A stretch of 64,000 nucleotides of DNA from NCBI GenBank assembly GCA_028023455.1, contig JAQFVV010006215.1:12689473-12753472 (forward strand), in the 5' to 3' direction. Under the pieces are notes generated by a model that was not told the origin of the DNA, made no database searches, and saw only the letters and a list, made by a program, of their open reading frames with translations. Within the stretch, counting starts at the first letter, position 1, and each line of letters begins with the position of its first letter. The translations under genes were made by a program, and so were the position numbers. This document shows, one piece after another, positions 1 to 12,471 of this stretch. The stretch is from Epiperipatus broadwayi. Taxonomy: Eukaryota > Onychophora > Udeonychophora > Euonychophora > Peripatidae.

Positions 1-475
1 GATGAAATTAATGTGAACACTAGTCAAGCCCCTCAGCATTCAGAATCAATATCCTCTGTAAACAAACCTGTAGCCGATCAGCAAGAAATGGAGAGCTCTA
101 ATGATATTATGGTGAATGAATAGCTCCAATGTTATTGTGTTGGTGCAGGAGATAGTGAGCTTAAATGATTTTGAATCCGTTAATAAAAGCCTATATCCTG
201 AGCTAATCCCTGCAGATGAAACTCAAGGTGACAGCAACATTGCTCGGAATAACTGTATAATACGACAAACATGTAGTAAAATTAATGAGTCTGTTCCCGG
301 GATTAAACCTCACCATTCTATGAGTCAAAATAAGTTAAATAGTTGAGATGATAGTGTTTGGAATAACCGTATAATGCCACAAATGTGTAGAAATAACAAT
401 GAGGCCAATTTAGAGATAGATCGTCTTGAATCAATGAACCAAAATAAGTTAAATAGTCAAGATAAGCATTCGAAA
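1..475 (+). pseudogene. ORF1-like remnant with a tandem internal repeat
   Basis: An open reading from base 1 starts DEINVNTSQAPQHSESI, hits a stop at about 121, and continues in another frame at 116-346. It is rich in Asn, Ser and Gln and looks like low-complexity LINE ORF1 or linker sequence. A block of about 120 bp is duplicated: about 226-340 and 347-470 share a GGAATAAC.GTATAAT start and both end in the peptide QNKLNS. No RNA-binding domain can be recognised. The assignment to the same LINE as the downstream endonuclease rests on orientation and adjacency. Confidence 0.4.
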
Positions 476-599
476 TGGGTTTAAATAACACGTACATATG
501 AGTGATAGTATGAATAGAATCTTAAAAGATATTAATCGCAGTTGGCAATCAATCAATTTTATTAATTATGAATAACTGTCTTAAAATATTAACAATATT

Positions 600-1233
600 A
601 GGCATTTAAATGGCCCTGGTAAATAGATAAAATTGTTGATTATTTATCCAAACAGAGATATGAAATTATAATTCTAACAGAGACAAAAATTTATCATAAT
701 ACTCCTAAATATATGATAGACAAGTTATCCCAACACAATATTCTTCTTTTTAAGGCAAATGATAGGCTTGCCCAAGGTGCTGTTTTAATATATATGCATG
801 CTGAGATTGAGAAGATTCAATTGTTGACATTACAAACAAACTATGTTGTGTTTTCATTTGTTTTCCAAGGCGAATTGCAGTACTTGATTGGGGTTTACTC
901 TATTGCTAAAGGTAATGATATTGTAAAGATCATTCACAACATAACAAAGCAAATTGTTAACAAAACCTGGCATTGTAATCCTAGGAGGTGACCTTAATTG
1001 CACATTCAGAAGCCTACTGAAAGTCTTAATAAATAAAAGGGATAATGTATCACTATATCCATTGCATGGCAGATATACAGATGGCGCTTACACATTCTTC
1101 GATAGTAGATTTTCCTCTCTTATAGATTTGTTCGTTTCTGTGCATAAATTAAATGGGACAAAGATTAATACATCTCTTGTTGGGTTTTCAGACCACCTAT
1201 GTGTAAACTTAAAACTTGATAACTATGACAAAT
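600..1233 (+). pseudogene. LINE apurinic-like endonuclease domain (family A)
   Basis: Degenerate endonuclease/exonuclease/phosphatase-fold domain of a non-LTR retrotransposon, which nicks target DNA to prime reverse transcription. Visible signatures are the catalytic-Glu block ILTETKIY (about 670-700), the asparagine block ILGGDLNC (about 980-1005), and the closing SDH block GFSDHLCVNLKL (about 1185-1220). The C-terminal half contains FDSRFSSLID, which resembles NSRFSSFID in the antisense LINE near 22.5 kb, so the two families are related. The frame changes around 960-990, where two open segments overlap. Confidence 0.7.
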
Positions 1234-1860
1234 GAGAAACCAATATAGATTTTCAATTATAAAAAATATATGAGATGGCATTGAGTTCACAACGGACCAG
1301 TTCCTGATTGTCATTAATTATTATACATGGATTTCCAGATTGTCACCCTGCATTGCTTGGATTAAAATTAAAAAAGAACTCTTCCAGATATGTTATAAAA
1401 ACACCCAACGATTGTTATCAATTAATCAAATGAAAAATAGAATCTCTGAAATTCAGCGAGCTCTCTATGAGATTACTTATCTCAGACCTAATCATGAATT
1501 GGTTAATAGCCTGCAAGAAGAATACAATAGCTTGTATCAGCTTATGCTTCAAGAATCACAAACAATATGATTCAGGAAATTAATTCCTAACTTGGGTCTG
1601 TTATCAAAGTCTATGATAAACTATGGGAAGGTTTATATCTTACACACTAAGGGTATACCCACTATTAAGAAATATGATAATAGCCTGGCCTCCAGAATCT
1701 ACGCAGATTCTTATATTTTAGAAAAGTTAAAAAGAAAATTTGGTGAGAGCAATGTTTTCATTAATCAATACACAAGTACCACAACCCAAGTACAAAAAAA
1801 GGTATATTACAATCCAGGAAATTCAAGAAGAGATTAATTAACCTTAAAGTACAAACAATA

Positions 1861-3747
1861 ATGCCAAATGACACAATCCCTGCCTGTGTTTATAAACAGA
1901 TGGATTATGCTCTTAAATTTGCAATGTGGAAATACTTCAACCAGTTCTGCTATGAGAAAATTGAATGGCCTTTCATGAATAACCGGGTTATTTTCAGCCT
2001 CAAAAAAGAGAAGGGGACGCAAATACCAACAATTAATGATTTGAGACACATCTCAATAGAAGACATAGATTCCAAGATTCTAGCTAGAATTCTCTTGAAG
2101 AGATTACTTCATCATACTGACTCCAGAATATCAACAGCACATCATGCAATCCAAAGGTAGGTATGCAGTAAATGCCGCAATAAAAATTCAGGAAGCAATT
2201 AAATATGCCAAGGAATTAAACTTAACCCAATATTACGCTGTTCAAATAGATTTTAAGGCTGCCTTTGATCTAATTGATTGGTCTTTTCTCATACAGGCTC
2301 TCCAACTTATAATCCCAGATCACCCATATTTGGTGAATGCTGTTGAAAACTACATAACAAATGGCCGTATATCAAGTAAAAACTTCATAAGATCTAATTT
2401 TTTCATACCTGAGAGAGGTATACCTCAGGGCTCACCCTGAGCTGCTCTTCTATTCGCTATTTATGTTGACCCCCTCATTCGAGAGATTGAGAATCATGTA
2501 CATGGTCTTTTTCTCCCACATCTGGGTGCGAACATTATAGTAACTCCATTCGGTGATAATATTATTATATTTCAAGACAGCTATAACATCCAGCTTGTAA
2601 GAATATCTTAAACAAGTTTCAGTCTGAAACTGGATCCGTTATTCAGCCACTCAAGTCAGCAGCCTGGCAATTAGCCCCAAGTAAAAAAATGCCATCCAAC
2701 TTTTTAGCCCCTCCCCCTCCCCTTCCTGGGTATATCATTATATTTGTCCAAAACAATTTGAATAAATTAATTATCGAAAAAATTGAAGCTAAAATAATTA
2801 CCCTCTCGTCAATTAAACTATGAAATTACAAGGGCATTGATTTTCAATGCTATCATATCAGAGATCCTGGCATATTATGCCCCTGGTTAACACAATATAA
2901 CATAACAATCCTTACAATAAACAAGATTGCAAGGAAATATGTCTGGGGTGACCCATCAAAATGGGTTTCGTTCGCGGCCATGCAATTATGTATAAATAAG
3001 GGAGGGCATAACTTGTTAAATCCTGCACTATATGTATCTTATATCAAGGCGAGTACATATATTAAGATAATTAAAAGTCATTGTTTTAGCCTTCCTGATG
3101 ACCATATACACATTCTTAGGGACATTACCGCACAGGATACTTCAATTATGACTGACATGTCAATTGTATACAGAGATCTGCAGGACGATCTTAACGTCCC
3201 CATCCTTGAGGGAATTAAATATAAAGATGTAATAAATCACCTTAAGTCCTATGAATAATCACTGGTTAGATGTTTCAAAAAAAGAGCATACTGAAGAACT
3301 TCCACTCTTTACATGCACTATAATCTTATATGAAGTTCGTTTTTAAGCTAATGAATGGTTTGTTCTCACCAACTACAGTACTAAACCAAAAACTACACAT
3401 GAATTTGGACCCAACCTGTTTCCTATGCAAGACTGGTGAAGAAATGTTCCAGCATTTAGGCTAATAAGATCAAGAGTGTTTCACAGGCCTTTATAAACCT
3501 AAAAAACCTATTTAGGCAATATTTTGCTAAATTCAATCCCTACAATGCAATGGTAACAATACATATCCTGAAAACCATTTGGACAATACGACGCAATTTG
3601 ATCTTCGATAACAAGAAATTCAACTGGCTAAAAAAACTTGAAAATTGGGAAACATATTGCAACCAATGCCTGAGACTCTTGCCTAGGAAAACCATGGAAA
3701 CTATTTGGGGAGGCCCTGGTATAACAATGTGGCAAATTATGAGATAG
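1861..3747 (+). pseudogene. LINE reverse transcriptase and C-terminal region (family A)
   Basis: Broken reverse transcriptase. Visible blocks are IDFKAAFDLIDW (about 2245-2280, first catalytic Asp), RGIPQGSP followed by a stop (about 2415-2440), ALLFAIYVDPLI, and FGDN (about 2551-2562) where the family normally has a (F/Y)xDD box, so the catalytic Asp pair is damaged. Downstream are KYVWGDPSKW (about 2940), a knuckle-like DPTCFLCKTGEEMFQH (about 3410-3450) and a tryptophan-rich tail ending near 3745. At least five stops or frameshifts interrupt it. It continues the endonuclease at 600-1233. Confidence 0.7.
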
Positions 3748-3933
3748 GGTAGTTGCCCTTTGTAATGTCGAACATTTGCCTTCTTTGATTTCTGAATTAA
3801 ATCTCAATCTTATCAGCCATCTGAACTGTTAGAGCTGAGCTCTGTATTGGCGTTTAAAAGTGTAATGAATGATTGACACCTGTATTATTACTTGTATATA
3901 TAAGTTATTTCTATTATTCTTTCTTTGTGTGTT

Positions 3934-3963
3934 AATAAAGATTTGCATATTTAAAAAAAAAAA
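3934..3963 (+). terminator. LINE poly(A) signal and A-tail
   Basis: AATAAA at 3934-3939 is followed about 13 bases later by a 12-base A-run (3952-3963), the expected 3' end of a poly(A)-tailed LINE. It marks the right boundary of family A. Confidence 0.65.
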
Positions 3964-4084
3964 TTGCAAATAATGCCCAGATTTTGCTGTGGGCCACTAA
4001 AATTTTCTCACGGACAACCAGTTGGCAACTGCTACACTAGGGATAAGCACTAGAATCAGCCATCAAAAATGAAAGTTGTTTATC

Positions 4085-4990
4085 TTTTTCCATAAATTTT
4101 AAACATGTAATTTGCAAACAAAAGTTCATCAAATTAATCAAACAAGTTTTATATTTAAGATAACCATAGATTACATAAGAAACAACAAAAAATATAGGCC
4201 AATCATAATTCAATTAGATATTAAATCTGCCTTTGTCAAAATCCTAATTGATATACTAATCAAACTACTTTGCCAATACAACCATTCCCAAATTATTAAT
4301 ATATACCTCACAAATCTTTTACTAAATAAGAAAATATATGTAACCCTAAATGGAAAATCTTCACCTCCAATTATACTCCATACTTCAATCTCACAAGGAT
4401 TCCTCTAAGTGCAATCCTATTCATTGCATATATTAACCCCAGGAATATGTGGCTAGTCTTAACATCAATACTTCATATATAGCTTTTATGGATATCTCAG
4501 CTTTTCCCATCCAAAAAATAAAAACCATAGCTACTTCAGATACTCTCAAATTATATTAATGAATAGACATCTTTAATATGGAAAAATCATGTGCATGGCA
4601 AGAATATACATGGACTTGACTTAAAGACCACTTTAAAGAGATGCTTAACACTTTTCTGCATTTTCCCTTTCATCTAAGCAACATTGTAATGAAGACTATA
4701 ATTCAAGAAAAACCTAAACAGAAAATAAGAACACCGTTACATTACTTGAGAAATCATACCTTTTATTTTATACAAAAGTATCCCTATTTAACATAAAAGC
4801 AATGACAAGCAGTGCATATTACACCCCCATAATACTCTACACCAAAGCCTTTACTAATCATATTTATTCACAATGCAGAAAATTTCTTTGGGATAAATAT
4901 ATGGCAGCTATCTCAATTAAATGTTTACAAAATACACTTACTCACAATAAACTAGGATCATACAATATGTATATAATCAGAATATAAAAA
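4085..4990 (+). pseudogene. Fragment of a second L1/Tx1-like LINE (family B), RT region
   Basis: Reverse transcriptase remnant. It shows RPIIIQLDIKSAF (about 4195-4235, first catalytic region), TSISQGFL (about 4381-4407, equivalent of the xQGSP block) and, at 4802-4987, a post-RT segment ending QCRKFLWDK, the L1-type (F/Y)(L/V)W motif. The same arrangement (IVVQLDIEAAFDSV, ISQxSPISSLLF, LYSKV) occurs in the antisense LINE at 19.7-24.4 kb, so both are taken as family B. There is no endonuclease in front of it. It begins just after the A-tail of family A and is strongly decayed. Confidence 0.6.
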
Positions 4991-5935
4991 ACCGAACATA
5001 ATAATATCATGTGCTAAGATCTAAAATCTGAGATCATCTATAAAATTATACCTACTGACTGGCCACCTCCAAACTCAAATTATGACAATTTTTAAAACCT
5101 CTATTACCGACTCAAAATCTTCATTTGCCCCCCCCAATAAATAAAAATACTTGTATGTAGTTTTGATTTTTTTGAATATTGAAATACAAGTAGACTTTTT
5201 TTTTTTGTAATGAATATTTAAATTCACTGTTGTTTTTGAGTTTTGAATGTGAATAATTTTTAAATCCCATTAATGAGCTATTTGTTTAGTTACAATATTT
5301 GAAATAACAGCAATTATATTAATTACAGACATTTTGTTAGTATGAAATGTATAATTTATGAAAATGGATTATTAAGGGATATGCAAATGAAAGAAAGTTA
5401 AAAAAGCAAAGTTTTGGAGTGGGCTACTGCAATAAAGTATGAGGATTTTAGAATAAAAAATTAAATCTCCTATGAGTCTATAGTATTGTTGAAAATATTG
5501 CATAGAAATATTGTTAAGAGATATTATTAATCTGAATTTTTACAATTCAAAAACTTCTACTAACAGGACAAATTATAAAGATCATTTTTAATTTTTCACA
5601 ACCACCACAGTTATTTTAGTATCATGTATAATTTATTTAAATAATACTTTTATTTAAATTTGCAATACACACACATTTAAAAACAAGCATTATATAAACA
5701 AATTTTTAATTTTTTTTTTTTTTTAAATAAAAAAACAGTTCAATAAACACTTTAAAATTATGCCTAACTGCTATATGCCGTATGTTTGAATTTTTTTATA
5801 TATTTATAATTAATGTAATTAAATAAATAAAAATAATACGATTTGTTGCAAGTCATAGAAAGTTTCAGCACAACAGTTCCATTCACTTGACTACACAAAT
5901 TTTTTTTTTTTCATTATTTACCTCAGTGAGAATCA
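4991..5935. other. AT-rich spacer, no gene seen
   Basis: Contains homopolymer A and T runs (about 5190-5208, 5705-5724, 5898-5910). No open frame, repeat boundary or RNA gene was recognised. Confidence 0.6.
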
Positions 5936-5989
5936 ATCCAGAAGGAATCTTTACCTCTTACGTGTATTAAGTGTTATAGTGGCAAGAAA

Positions 5990-6700
5990 TAGGATAGAAG
6001 AATAGATGCATTAATAAAAAAAGGGAGTTGAAGAGATGGAGAACTAGTATGAAGAGTGAAAAAAGTTTAAATATTTATAGAAGTAAACAGAATATTGGGT
6101 GGGAGTTAATTTATGATAGTAGCAAGAAAAGTAGTTTACTGTTTAAGACTCGAACAAGATCATTAGCAACAAGGGAATAAACACATAAATGGAAAAATGT
6201 GGATGATTTAGTCTGCAAGTTATATAAGGAAGGCAAAGAAAATATTAGGCATCTGTTAATTAAATGTAAATTCTTACAAGCAGAAAGGATTCAAATAATG
6301 AAGTTGTGGAAGAATAAATATAAACAAAATGATTGATTATACAGAAAATGGGTTCTTAGTTTTTATGCTGGGTTTGAAAAAAGGAGGATTTAGATATAGA
6401 AGTCATAGAGTGGAAAAAGATATTATGGAAATGGGATGGAGCAGGATAGATAAGAATATGGGAAAACTTAGGATGGGAAAAGGGAAGAGAAGGGAAGGTG
6501 GCAAGATGTTTCTCTGGGTAAAGTGGCTGAGAGATTCCCAACTCCGAACAAGGAGAAGCTATAGTGCATCGCAATGTATCACAACTGTACTAGATATGCC
6601 AAATAATATGGCTTATTACTCAGGCAATTATAATGTTCAAGCAACCAAGAAAATGATTAAGTTCAATAGTTCCATTCAACTATAATCAGCAGAAATATAT
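5990..6700 (+). pseudogene. C-terminal remnant of a third LINE
   Basis: The frame from about 6030 reads as the post-RT region of a LINE: a segment like SLLFKTRTRSLATRE followed by a knuckle-like CKLYKEGKENIRHLLIKCKF (about 6211-6276, Cys/His spacing as in LINE C-terminal zinc knuckles, with one expected Cys replaced by Tyr). It then runs into basic, tryptophan-containing sequence to about 6680. The long open stretch at 6329-6685 includes an out-of-frame part and should not be read as an independent gene. The clade is uncertain. Confidence 0.5.
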
Positions 6701-8155
6701 ATACAATGAATTGCTAATTTGAGGTGGGAAACCTAAATAAGTTGACTCACCATTTTTATAAAGAATCAGTTAAGTTTTTCTTTTTAAAAAAAAAAAATTG
6801 CAAAGTGGAAGGAGGAAAGAAAGAATCATAGAATAAACTAAATTATATTTAAAACAATGAAATGAAGAGAGAGAAAAATAATCAGTATTTTAAATTATTG
6901 TTTTAATTACTATGACATAAAAATGTGTTATAGAATTATTTAATACAGTTAATATATATATATATATATATGCGTTAATAATACAGAGTAAATATTCTAA
7001 TAATTACTACATAAGATTTTATTCAAATATAAAAATAAGCACATATATTAAAACTTTTTATTATCACACGTTTTCACCTTCTCAATGCCACTTAGTATAA
7101 GCTTTATTAAGTACTAATGGAAGCCAGATAACAGTGCTTAATAAATTCCTATCCTGTGCTTTCCTATCAAAAATCCCCAGACTAGTTTCAAACTCATGGC
7201 TTTCATCACTGAGAAGCATTGGAACTTGAAACGTGAAACTGGACCTTTATGATCTAATGAACCTTCCATCTCCTTTTATTTACATTGATGTTATACTACT
7301 ATCAAGAAATCAATCCAAACTGGAAAACCTATAAAAATCTGTGTAGGTTATACTAGCAATTAAAAGGAAAAATTATATACTGTTATCACAGCAAACAAAC
7401 TTATTAGTGATAAATATAACAAATAATATTCTACCCATATGTAGAAAAATGACATGAAGCTAATATTTGGGTCACAGATTTTAGATAAATATTTAAAAAA
7501 ATTAATTCTGATTATTCTGTTGTATATTTTGAAGAGCAATTATTATTTTATTGGAATGAAAAGATTTTTTTTAAATAAAAATCTTTATACAAAGATTTAC
7601 CATAATGATCACCATCAATTCCCACTATTTTGATTTGCAACTAATTATTCATTATAACAATTGCAAAAAAAATTTTTTTTTTTTTTTTGGTGGCCATTTT
7701 TTAAATGATGGCCATCTTGTAAGATTAATGACATCGTAGAATAGTGACTTTATATCATCTAAAAAAAAAAAGACATTCATGCTAAAAATATATAATACAG
7801 AATATATTCATTATACATAGTGTAATATACAATATTATACAGTATGATTATATGATTAATGTACAGTACTTTTTCATCCGGTATCCTTGCAAATCAATTA
7901 ATAGATTAATTAATGACATATTTAAAGTTTAGTGATTTCAAAAGTTTAAAAACAAGTTTTTCATTCAGTACAATAAATAATCAAAAGCCTATTTTGATGG
8001 CATACAATAACCAAATGTATTAATATTATTTTTTTAAATGTCTACATTAACTTAAAAATTGTAGATTCACTTATTTTTATAGATTAAAATTCTTATGGTA
8101 TTTTGTTTGTGGCAAATATGATCATCTTACAGTAAATGTAAAATTTAATTACTAT
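6701..8155. other. AT-rich spacer with one more complex unassigned patch
   Basis: Mostly low-complexity DNA: an (AT)n run at about 6952-6970, and T/A homopolymers at about 7667-7688 and 7761-7771. The patch 7080-7330 is compositionally richer and has an AATAAA on the minus strand, but no convincing exon or transposon domain was found. It may be old repeat or 3' UTR-like sequence. Confidence 0.5.
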
Positions 8156-8159
8156 AATT

Positions 8160-9000
8160 GTAAATTATTTTGAGGGGAAAAAAATGAATTCATACATTAT
8201 GCAATCAAAGTCACTAAATAAAAGTGTAAAATATTATTTACTATACAGTTTTGATTTTAAATCATAATATAATAATCGGTTCCAGAGATATTCAACCAAA
8301 GGAAGCATTACTGAAAACATAAAAAGATGCAGTGCCGAGAAAAATACAAATTTCATTCATTTCTTAAAATTAAAAATAAGTTTTGTTTATATACTATACT
8401 ATTAATAATTAATTTTAAATTATACTAGCTAAAATATTCAGTCAACTAATTTTGATTTAAAATTTTCTAGTCAAATTAAAACTGCTATTAAGCATTTTCA
8501 GTAAAAAGTAAAAAAAAATAAAAGGGGGGGGGGGGAGTGATTTCATAAATTATGGAATTAACAATCTAGATTATACTATCAAAAATTACTAAATCTAACT
8601 TAAAAATTAATATTTACTTGCTAGATTTTAAATCATAATTATAATTTGTTCATGTATCCAAGACAATGCAACATTATAGTAAACTTAAAAATTATAGTAT
8701 CAAAAAAAAAAAAAAAAAAGACAAATTTCATTCAGCATAAAACTAAAAATAAATTTTGGTTATATATTAGTAATAATTAATTTTAAATTGTGTACTGCTA
8801 TGTATTAGTTAAAATATTCGGTGGAGCAATTTCAAATTAAAACCTTTATAAATGCAAATTTCAGTCAAATAATTACTGCTTATTATTGTAAATTTCAGTC
8901 TAATAAAAATGTTTATTGTCACAAACTTATTTTCGATATAAAGGGGGGGGGTGATTTCATCATTATACATTTAGTAATATATTTTATATGACGAAAATGC
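8160..9000. repeat. Degenerate tandem repeat, about 350-420 bp unit, three units
   Basis: Successive units begin around 8170, 8524 and 8942, each with a G-rich start leading into a (G)n..TGATTTCAT-type motif. Shared internal blocks include TTTTAAATCATAAT (about 8255 and 8625), AATTTCATTCA (about 8350 and 8725), TAATAATTAATTTTAAATT (about 8402 and 8768) and TAAAATATTC (about 8430 and 8810). The units are strongly diverged. The period was estimated by eye. Confidence 0.45.
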
Positions 9001-10383
9001 AATATAAATAAATTGAAGTTTCGTGTTTCTAATTTTTTTTAAATGACAGTGTTAATTATTCTTATAACATCATCTGTCTTACAAAATGTCACCCAAAAAA
9101 ATTTTTTTATATATTTTTTTTAACATCGTTACTGCCAATCAAAATGAATAGAAATTAATATTGGGCTATTGTGAATCTTCGATAAAGGTCAAGCGCTAAG
9201 CAGGCTATAGATGTGTTTTTATTTTTCGAATACCAGTGACATGAATTACGAAAGGCAAAATTTTTTATGCAACATTTTAATTATAATTTTATGAGAAATA
9301 TTTCTTAAAACAAATTTAGCCAAATTTGCAACAAATACAAAATTAATAATTTTTAAAATGTTTTAAATTATTATTTTTTTGTGTGTGTATGACAATGATT
9401 AATTTACTCAGCTTTATTATTATTCATGGAAAATTAACTTTATAATAATATACTATAACAGTCGGAATGATCAATAAAGTCTTATCGTATCTGCCATACA
9501 GGACGCCACCAGGCTATTTGAACCTAGAAAATTTATATAGTAGGCAGATACGTAAGTTAAGATTCAAATTTTATACGTTTTATTCCGACCGTCAGCCCAT
9601 GCCACTAGCTCAGTGAGACGCAGAGATTTATAAAATATAAATTCTTATTTAAAAATATTTTCAATATTAAAAAAAAAAAGCCACTGCCAGTAATAACACA
9701 CACAAACATTTATTTAACATATATGTAATTTAGAATTATTATTTTAGTCTAACTTTTACTTTAATTTTAGCATTTATTTATATTTTTAACGTTTTTTATT
9801 TTTGAAGTTCGCACAGATAAATTTATTATTTTATTTGAGTGTCGAGTATGAATAGACTACGTAGATTGCATTTGAAAAAATATTCTATCCCTTATTTAAC
9901 CTTAGACCAAAAGTTAGCAGTAAAACTAACGTCTATCTGATATATCGATGTATTCAATGCAGCATGAATACAACAGCACAATACCATACTGTCAGGAATG
10001 CATATCAGAACAGCATGGTTAAGAGAAGAAATTGTCTCTCGTCCAGTACAGGAATGGTACATCTGTCTGGCGAGAAGAACAATAAAAAAAAACTCCATAG
10101 GAAGGGATTACAGTCCTTTTTGCCAACTTACGATCCCATTCCATAGGTAAAGGGGGTGATCCACGGAGCAGGGAATACCATCTGTGTCTGATGGACAATA
10201 AGAAATAGGTTTATTTCGCCCAAGTGTGGCGTATATGATCCTGCACGTAGCAATCTCATATTGCATTTACTAATTACACCAATATATCCAATCCATTAAC
10301 CCAATTTAAGTACAAAACAAATAACCTACGATTTACCCTCTCTTAATTAAACTAATACAACTTTACAAATCTATGCAGCCATT

Positions 10384-10457
10384 CACGCCTGACTTAAATT
10401 TAACATTAAGTTTAGTTTCACGCCTGACTTAAATTTAACATTTATTAAGTTTAGTTT
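10384..10457. repeat. Short tandem duplication inside copy L
   Basis: Two adjacent copies of a block of about 36-38 bp beginning CACGCCTGACTTAAATTTAA. Copy R has only one, so the duplication arose in copy L or its source. Confidence 0.65.
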
Positions 10458-10770
10458 AACAGAAAAAAAAAAAAATCATGATAAAAACTTAAAAGAACGA
10501 AACAAATAACTTAATGGAAATGACTTAAAAAAAAATACATCAAATAAAATTAGTTATTAATAATAATTTATGTTGGTCAGATAGGATTCTATTTCTATTA
10601 AATATGGAAAAGATTTTGGAATTAAAGTTCTTACTATTTTGAAAAGTTCATTGGTTATATAGTTCTTACTGTTTTAGAAAAGTTCTTTAAACCGTTGCTT
10701 GCCATTTGGGTTCCAGTGTTAATTGTCCTGATGTCCTGGGGAGACTGGTATGCTGTTGGCCATTTTATCG

Positions 10771-10878
10771 ATTCATTGGGAGATCTTTTACTTTAGCTGG
10801 AATTTTATTTTCGGGTCCTGATAGATTCATCCGGAGGTCTTTTACTTTAGCTGGTATTTTATTTCCGGGTCCTGATAG
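10771..10878. repeat. 54-bp tandem duplication inside copy L
   Basis: Units 10771-10824 and 10825-10878 share CTTTTACTTTAGCTGG and GGGTCCTGATAG with a few substitutions. Copy R retains one corresponding block near 16830. Confidence 0.7.
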
Positions 10879-11599
10879 CCTGTAGTCCGCAATATGGAAA
10901 ACGAAGTCATTTTTTTTTTTTTTTTAGAAAAACTGAAGGAATTGAAAGTGCGTCTTTCAATCCCTTCTCCTTCAACTCTCTCCACACTAACACATATAGC
11001 ACACTTCTGTATCACATCTCTTTCTTTCTCTTTATATTAAACTTTCGGATCCAGTGGACATTACACCATGACGATGATGGTCTTTTCGTTGAGGTCCATT
11101 TCCCAAGGGATTTTTTATTGGCCATTCTGTTCCCATTGTTTTTTCTTTTCTATCTGACCTTTAATTATACATTTTGAAATGCCCAAAGGCTAGTTAACTT
11201 GGACTAATTAAAATAATCATTTCCATTTTATACAATAGAATTAATTAAATTTGTACATTCTTAAAGATATATTTTTATCTTTAAATCTTTAAGTTTTTGT
11301 TGAAAACTTCGTATTAAAACTTTTTTTTTTTTTAATAAAGTTTTCTTTTAATAATTTTTCATCTATGCGAGTTTATATATATATAAAGTTTAAATGACTT
11401 TTAACTTTCAATTTTTAATTCTTAAAAAAGAAGTTTTTATTTGCAAACTTTTCTTTTTAATGTCTAATTTTTAAAATAAATAATGTAACGGCGTGTGCGC
11501 CCGTTACAATACTGAAGGTATTTGTGAAAGATGTATCTTTAACAAATGCATAAAAATTCAATATGATTTCTGTAGTGTTTAATAAAGATGTATCGATAT

Positions 11600-12115
11600 A
11601 TCAATATTAATTGATAAAATGGAAGAGACAAATAGGAAAGTTTGATGCATCTATGCAGATACTAAAAATGAGTTTAATAATATGTTACTACAATCAATGA
11701 AATTTATGGAGTTTGGAATAAAAATAAATTATTACAGATAGAGATGATAATTACAACAGGTTAATGCTTTTAAGTATTTCGCTAGTTATTTATCTGATGA
11801 AAATAATGCCAAGAATATTAAAGTGAGAATTACAATGATAGGTAATCAGGCTTTTAATAAACCTTTAAAATTTCTCTGCGGTCATTAAGATTATATTTGT
11901 TAAATTCTTTGTTTGGAATATAGCTTTATATGAGGTAAAGACAAATACTGAAAAAAATTGGAGTTTTGAAGAAGCAAAAAAAAAAAAAAGTTGAAAAAAT
12001 AGTGTCAGCAATACTGATATGTTGAACAAAGTAAATAAATTATACACACAAAAAAAAATTAAATTATACAAAAAATTATACATTGACAGATTAAAAAATT
12101 AAACATTGACAGAAT
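11600..12115 (+). pseudogene. LINE scrap, end of RT and post-RT region
   Basis: Broken frames resemble the region after the RT catalytic box of RTE/CR1-type LINEs. About 11650-11740 reads like the FGIKIN block. About 11763-11880 reads NAFKYFASYLSDENNAK then IKVRITMIGNQAF, matching the usual (F)KYLGS..(D)..I..RI..A..AF pattern. A following segment resembles a V..YG.E.W block. The reading is short, AT-rich and has several stops. The 72-residue minus-strand frame at 11865-12083 overlaps it and is a shadow. Confidence 0.45.
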
Positions 12116-12471
12116 CTAAGGAAGTTTTTAAAAAAAATATTAATTAATGACCTAAAAGAAAACAATAGTAATGAATGATTGAAAAATAGTGCAAAAAATA
12201 GTAAGATTTACAGAAAATTGTTGCACTGATAAATAAAACATTTCTTTACAAGCATGCATGTTTGTATTTAGGCATATATGTTATGTGTGTGTGTTAGATA
12301 TGTATACAATACAATTTAGATAGCTTAATTATTTACAAAAAATAAAAATAATAAAAATAGTTTAATTAAATAAAAATTGATGCAATGACTTATGTAATGA
12401 AAATCTATAAAGTGTAATTCTTATATAAACGTATTTTAAAAGTATGTATCTGTAATAATCTATATTAATAC

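Larger units (their letters stand above)
1..3963 (+). mobile_element. Decayed L1/Tx1-like LINE (family A), cut by the window edge
   Basis: A long non-LTR retrotransposon in sense orientation, broken by many stops and frameshifts. In order it shows ORF1-like remnants (1-475), an endonuclease domain (about 600-1233), reverse transcriptase blocks (about 1861-2600), the post-RT segment with an L1-type KYVWGDPSKW motif (about 2930), a cysteine/histidine knuckle (about 3400-3460) and a 3' end with AATAAA plus an A-run. EN, then RT, then a C-terminal CCHC-like knuckle with a poly(A) tail fits the L1/Tx1 group; the clade is inferred from motif style only. The 5' end lies outside the window, so no target-site duplication can be sought. 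Confidence 0.75.
9454..11508 (-). mobile_element. Copy L of a 2.1-2.2 kb repeat, candidate solo LTR
   Basis: This region matches 16158-18396 in reverse orientation over most of its length, so it is one copy of a discrete repeat. Read on the minus strand it begins with a GC-rich near-palindrome, TGTAACGGGC..CCGTTACA (11484-11508), and ends ..CTGTTATA (9454). Immediately outside is ATAC on both sides (9450-9453 and 11509-11512), a possible 4-bp target duplication. TG start, short duplication and a TATA-like AATATAAAG (about 11030) fit a long terminal repeat left by recombination. The CA end is TA here, and no gag-pol is present, so this class is inferred. Confidence 0.5.

Noticed and set aside
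6329-6685. 118-codon plus-strand open frame
   Set aside because: Overlaps a LINE C-terminal remnant in a different frame; basic, repetitive sequence with no domain of its own.
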